From the NCBI GenBank assembly GCA_003990745.1, contig RBNI01005350.1, positions 1 through 12,697 on the forward strand: DNA of 12,697 nucleotides, given 5' to 3'. Every line of letters starts with the position of its first letter. Position 1 is the stretch's first letter. This document shows positions 8,639 to 12,697 of the stretch, one piece after another. Below the pieces are notes generated by a model. That model was not told where the DNA came from. It saw only the letters and a program-made list of their open reading frames with translations, and made no database searches. The position numbers and the translations under genes are program-made. This DNA comes from Jimgerdemannia flammicorona. Lineage: Eukaryota; Mucoromycota; Endogonomycetes; Endogonales; Endogonaceae.

Positions 8639-8935
8639 CCAGTCACAAGGTTTGGTAGGCAATCTTCTAAGTTCCTTTTCTACAACTTATACCTCCTCTA
8701 CCTTGAGTTGGTTTATTATACCTATTGCAAGGTAGTGGGAGGGAGGCAATGGTGATGAGTTGCCTCTTTATTAGTGTCAGATTGGTGTTTTCTCTACTTT
8801 TTCACAATTTCTAGTACCTCAGGTGTATTTATTTTGATGTGGTACCTTTTTCTTTTTACTGTTATCAATAAGGTGTCATCTTGGTATATTATGGATTATG
8901 TAGAGAGTCAGCCAACCTTGGGCATCAAGTACCAG
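8639..8935 (-). pseudogene. Reverse transcriptase relic, probably Ty3/gypsy
   Basis: Read on the minus strand, one frame carries SIIYQDDTLLITV with YQDD at 8886-8875, matching the YxDD catalytic box of reverse transcriptases. The same frame continues for over 100 bases with HIK...EVLEIVKK and DTNK, in the order and approximate spacing of the Ty3/gypsy segment that follows the YxDD box (HxxHVxxVLxxLxxxxLxxxxxKC). In a shifted frame, 8734-8639 gives YLAIGIINQLKVEEV then LPTK, resembling the next conserved block (YLGxxI...GI...K...WPxP). Upstream MPK lies where the family has a MN-containing helix. Stops interrupt it (for example at 8796-8794), there is a frameshift near 8735-8760, and the box is YQDD rather than the usual YLDD, so it is dead. 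Connection and RNase H domains were not found. A LINE origin is less likely given the downstream motifs. Confidence 0.5.
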
Positions 8936-9774
8936 TATAGGTTACCTGCAGATCCTCAGTATCTATAGTAGGGCCCTCTGATCTTTGGCAAGCTTTCTAG
9001 CAAGTATGATTCTAGTATAGGTGATTGTTTCTTAAGTAGAGTTAAAATGAGAGAGGAGATGACTATTATAGATAGGAGAAAGAGTGATTACAGTAAACCA
9101 GTAGAGTACCAGCTGGTGACAGTCATCAGGACTAGAGTAAGTACTATATCAGTTGGGCCTTCTGATTGGTGCAGAGTAGTTAGATAATAGATATCACTCT
9201 TGGCTACTTTTGACAATATGTGGGATTGGGCCCTAGTTATTGAGAGTAGTCAGGGGGTCTGAGGCTATCTGAATTAAGTATCTTGGCTATACTCAACTAG
9301 AATTAGAAGCTGATATAGCAACATTATCAAGGCCTATAAGCTTGAGTAGTAAGATATTAGAAGTCTTCTCTTATTCTATATATAAGTTCTCTACTTACCT
9401 CATTGGAGAGAACTAGGTCCTATCTACTATTCTGTACTTTGAGAGGAATCTTTCTTTATCTATTACTCTATTTGAAATAGTAGAGACTATTCTATTCAGC
9501 TCAGATATAGTCTTATATATATATTGAGATTTTAGGTATATATCTTCAGTTATAGACATATGGTCACTTTCTCCCTAATAATAGAGAGAGTATAGTATAC
9601 AGAATAAGATATAGACTAATATGTATAAGCCCTGCTATATCTAATATAGTTGAGCTGCTAGATAATAGCTATCTTAGGTTTAATAAAAATATAGTGCTTG
9701 GGGGGTAGTAGGGGAGAGTTTTGGCCTATATAGTCTAGGTTTCCTTCTAATAAAAATCTGCAGAATGTTAAGTC

Positions 9775-9778
<4 letters not shown>

Positions 9779-9845
<67 letters not shown>
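9779..9845. repeat. 67-base uninterrupted A tract
   Basis: Sixty-seven A without interruption divide the RT-bearing half of the block from a much more AT-rich half. The RT relic is on the opposite strand, so the tract is not simply the 3' poly-A tail of that element. It could be the tail of a different retroposon, or an expanded homopolymer, whose length is hard to sequence accurately. Confidence 0.85.
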
Positions 9846-9851
<6 letters not shown>

Positions 9852-10694
9852 TAAACTGAGTTTTATTAAAAGATCAAGAGGGGATATTTATATAAAATAA
9901 ATAAAAAAAAAATCAGAATAGATAGAATATTATAGAATAATTATTAATAAATCAAAGAACTATTTAGAATATATATATTTTTTAGCAAATAACTAAGTAT
10001 TTCTATAATATTTTAAATTACTTTAAAATATATTATAAGATTTCTAACTAATATATAAAAAGATATAAAATAATATAAAAAATATATATTAATAAATAAA
10101 ATCTAATTTATAATTTCTAATATAATTCTAATATATTATATATAATAATATATATAATAATATATATATATAATAGTTTCTTAATTATCTTATCTATATA
10201 TCTTTATAATAGTTAAGTATTATATATATTCCTTTATCTATATATATTTTACTTGTATTTAGAAATATAACTTTATAAAAAAAATTTACCAATAATTTTT
10301 TATATAAAAGTTTTACCTCTGATAAAAATTTTACAAGTATATATTATTTGAGCAAATTGAGTTATATTTTTAACAGAAAAACAATATTTCAGAAAATTAT
10401 TTTTTGTAAACTTTAATTTGTCTGCCAAATGAATTTAAAAGATATTCTTATCTACAGACAAAGAGATAAATACATATCTATTATCTTTATTATAATCTAT
10501 AATTTTATTAAAGTTATAATAATTTAATTTTTTAATTTAACTCTGTTATGTTATATTATAATGATACTGAAAATTATAATGATAATATAGCACTACTATC
10601 AACTTATAAATACTTAATAACATCTAGATTTCCTTGCTTAACAAGGCAAATATAACAAACTCATCTTTATTTCAGTCATTATACAATATCAAAG
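9846..10694. other. Very AT-rich, gene-free stretch
   Basis: About 850 bp dominated by TA, ATA and TTA runs, including (TA)n-like sequence at about 10135-10172. No open frame of useful length and no CpG. It may be the more deeply mutated half of the repeat block or non-coding element sequence; nothing in it is recognisable. Confidence 0.7.
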
Positions 10695-10706
10695 CTGCTC
10701 GAGCAG
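10695..10706. repeat. 12-bp perfect palindrome at the edge of the CpG-free block
   Basis: CTGCTCGAGCAG is fully self-complementary and contains the first CpG after the 2.2-kb void. It marks where CpG-normal DNA resumes. It could be chance or part of an element terminus; no partner copy was seen. Confidence 0.5.
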
Positions 10707-11340
10707 AAAACCTTACTACCAAACCACTATGCAGAATGGACCTGCTATAACATTCATAAGAATTGGCTCATCCAAGCATATTTATCAGACTAAATTAGCA
10801 ATCTAATCCGACAAGAATTCAATCCGATAATAATGTTCCATTCTATGATGACGATATATCTTGCGTCCAGCCTTGTACATGAGCTAGTTCGACGTGACGT
10901 ACATAAACGTACCACACTCTGCGTCTTCTCAATTCCAGCTTAGGCTGCCACTCTGAAGTCAAATAAAATAAAATAAAAAATAAAAAATAAACCGGGCCAC
11001 ATGGGTCAAATCTATTATGCCAACATTGAACATACAGTTTACACTTAACACATAAATGGCTACAGCAAAAATGTACACAGCTCGTGACGATACAACATAG
11101 GATTCAGCACAAAACAATGACTATATTCATTTTGTTAAGCTAAGAGCGACCATCCAGGACCTCAATTCAGTCTCGAAAATCTTTTATCCGATACTTGATT
11201 CCTTCATATATGGTCACGGCAGGGTGAGATGGCTTCAGATAGTCCCGTAATTGATTCCATTGATTGAAAGGGCACCGGTATGATATTTTTGATTTAAATG
11301 CAAGGTTAAATATCACCATGCTTAATACGTTTGCCGTAAT
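10707..11340. other. Intergenic region downstream of the BTB pseudogene
   Basis: CpG-normal sequence with no coding signal. It contains TGACGT at 10895-10900 next to two ACGTAC copies, an (AAATA)n-type array at 10961-10992 and scattered AT-rich runs. The 3' end of the minus-strand BTB gene would lie at its right side. Confidence 0.6.
10961..10992. repeat. A-rich (TAAAA)n array followed by CCGGG
   Basis: Units of AAATA/AAAATA run from 10961 to 10992 and are followed by CCGGGCC. The reverse complement of the array at 3698-3728 has the same pentamer beside CCCGGG, but on the other side of the array, so the two are similar rather than simple copies. Confidence 0.8.
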
Positions 11341-12657
11341 CTAAATTGAGGCTTTTTTTTCACAATAAGTAGATCGGTCGTTGTGGCAGGAGTAGAAAGA
11401 CCATGCATATGGCCCGATGGACATGTAATTATAAAAACGTGTGAATTCCTCTCCAACGAGCCCAATCTCACAGACGCCGTGGGTGGATTCAACGACAATG
11501 TCCCATTCGCATATATCGTTCTGAAACATCGCTCGGGGACCGAAAGCCGTGGAAGTTCTACAACCTGGCCATCCTCCGAAACGACTACTTGAGAACCAAT
11601 TTTCGGTCTATCCCACTGGAGACATTGTGATGTGCATTATGGCGACTTGCGGAAGGGTGACTCGTACGGCATACGGTATTCTTGCAGGCGTGATGTCAAA
11701 GCGAGCAAACATGTCGACTGCCTCCGCAAGGGTCTTGAGTCGATGCGGGCAGATGAGCGTGAGGTCAAAGTGGGTCATCATTTTGAGCAGCAAGGCGCGT
11801 GACGCACCATCTCCTAACCGGACCGTACTATCGCATCCCGCAACCATATCGCTGATGTCTTGCAAAGCAGAATGGATATCTCCCTTTTATTTTCATTTAA
11901 TTTGATAGGTTATATGTTGTGTCTGGCTATCTGCCTTGATGATTATATCTCCTTTTAGGTTCCGAAACCGACGGCGCGTTCTCGTTGCGTCCCCAGACCC
12001 AGTCGACGACGCACAGCAACAGATCGTGCTCGGAGGTGGAAAGGGTCCCTGCCTCGGTAAGGAGCAGCTCGAGGGACTCTTCGGAGAGATCGGTGAGCTC
12101 ACCGTTGGCGAGCTTGTGAGCGCAAAAAGGGTTGAGGAGCGCGTCATAGAGGTCCTTGTTGGTTTCGCTCCAAGGTATGGCGGAGACAGCTTCGTTAAGA
12201 AGCGATGAAGCGACACCAAAATCCGCGAGATCGTGCGCGCGTTCCAACACCATCCTCATGAGCTTCGGGAGGAGGAGAAAGCAGTGTATATATTTCTACC
12301 GCGAACAGTGTTATCGATAATTTCGGTGTGAATGAACCCGAGGATAATGTTGAATACCGCGGAGGTAATGTCGTTGAGGACGATGCGATGATAAGAAGCC
12401 TCGCGCATGTTACCGTACAGCATCGCTTTGAAGACTGGGCATCTTTTCACAGACCATATGAAATGAGACGCGAGAAAAGTGCATGCAAACGCGACTAAAC
12501 TGTAATTGAACAAACCTTGAAGCAAGTACGGCACGGCATGCGCTTAGCTCGACACCGTCGGCGCAAATTATGGTTACATCATGTTAGGTTGGATCCTTCC
12601 AGATGGAGGCGATGTCATCCCTGAGACTGTGAACACAATTGGATTGCTCGACTGTGT
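11341..12657 (-). pseudogene. Broken BTB-BACK gene with SPRY-like C-terminus
   Basis: Such proteins usually act as dimerising adaptors, often for cullin-3 ubiquitin ligases. On the minus strand, BTB begins near 12630 (LRDDIASIWKDP), continues DVTIICADGVELSACRAVL, crosses a 73-bp GT-AG intron (12443-12515) and resumes CPVFKAMLYGNMREA...VFNIILGFIHTEII. BACK follows (FGVASSLLNEAV, then LSEESLELLLTEAGTLSTSE, DLLLCVVDWVW to about 11969). After a probable 85-bp intron (11884-11968) comes HFDLTLICPHRLKTL and FARFDITP, then a SPRY-like end (VVVSEDGQVVEL; CEWDIVVESTHGVCEIGLV) with a TAG at 11341-11343. Breaks: an in-frame TAA at 12584-12586 just before DVT; a frame change near 12280-12290, with residues apparently missing; and two compensating frame changes near 11622 and 11548. 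No start ATG is visible: the frame runs back into the (TTTTA)n array at 12657. Dead or assembled with errors; the intact chitinase argues for real decay. Confidence 0.7.
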
Positions 12658-12684
12658 TTTTTATTTTATTTTATTTTATTTTTT
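12657..12684. repeat. (TTTTA)n array at the 5' edge of the BTB pseudogene
   Basis: Six T, then A and TTTT units (A at 12663, 12668, 12673 and 12678), ending in six T before GGGTGGGAGGGGG. On the minus strand this is a (TAAAA)n run lying exactly where the start of the BTB reading frame is expected, so it may have replaced or displaced the original 5' end. The window ends 13 bases later. Confidence 0.85.
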
Positions 12685-12697
12685 GGGTGGGAGGGGG

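Larger units (their letters stand above)
8282..10699. mobile_element. CpG-depleted, AT-rich block with decayed Ty3/gypsy-like retroelement
   Basis: From 8282 to 10699 I find only two CG dinucleotides (8418-8419 and 8493-8494), and none from 8495 to 10699. The left part (to about 9778) is moderately AT-rich and carries a minus-strand reverse transcriptase relic; the part after the A tract is extremely AT-rich. Stops occur in every frame. As in the left block, the pattern fits CpG-directed RIP-like or methylation-driven mutation of a repeated element. No LTR pair or target-site duplication could be identified by eye. The left edge lies about 100 bp past the chitinase stop codon. Confidence 0.65.

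Noticed and set aside
8872..8895. LINE-type reverse transcriptase from the YxDD box
   Set aside because: The following HIK...VLE...K spacing is like Ty3/gypsy, and no LINE motif upstream of the box was found.
8639..9000. Integrase GPY/F motif (KIRGPYY) and chromodomain on the minus strand
   Set aside because: The short GPY match is isolated, and the peptide after it fits the reverse transcriptase YxDD region and its downstream blocks better than an integrase C-terminus or chromodomain.
11893..12219. 108-codon minus-strand frame and 90-codon plus-strand frame (11936-12208) over the BACK region
   Set aside because: The alternative frame 12259-11969 gives clear BACK peptide; these are shadows.

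Overview
The window looks like a nuclear segment of a filamentous fungus, most likely a basidiomycete. The one intact gene has short GT-AG introns. It encodes a secreted GH18 chitinase joined by a Ser/Thr/Pro linker to a CBM19-like module. Its neighbours are decayed LRR and BTB-BACK genes of kinds that are often expanded in such fungi. The transposon-like blocks have lost every CpG, which fits the CpG-directed RIP-like mutation known from basidiomycetes better than the CpA-directed RIP of ascomycetes. The taxon call is an inference. LAYOUT: 1-2340 is an AT-rich block with no CpG at all and no intact gene. 2513-3323 (+) is a broken leucine-rich-repeat gene whose recognisable peptide hops between all three frames. 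3324-6185 is CpG-containing spacer with a poly-T tract and an (ATTTT)n array; the part next to 6186 must hold the chitinase promoter. 6186-8178 (+) is the chitinase, with 33 + 50 + 22 + 123 codons in four phase-0 exons, a fifth exon, probably a 6-nt microexon (7488-7493), and a long last exon: 475 aa, or 473 aa without the microexon. 8282-10699 is a second CpG-depleted block holding a stop-riddled minus-strand reverse transcriptase relic of Ty3/gypsy type (8639-8935), a 67-base A tract and a very AT-rich tail. 10700-11340 is CpG-containing spacer. 11341-12657 (-) is a BTB-BACK gene with a SPRY-like C-terminal end, broken by an in-frame stop in the BTB core and at least three frame breaks. HOW THE PARTS RELATE: a working secreted enzyme sits in an island of about 6 kb of CpG-bearing DNA between two heavily mutated repeat blocks, while the genes on both sides have decayed. 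I see no operon-like unit, no CRISPR array, no tRNA or rRNA, and no convincing new multi-gene system. The points most worth checking are the CpG void with its sharp edges, the predicted microexon, and the two patchwork pseudogenes beside an intact gene.
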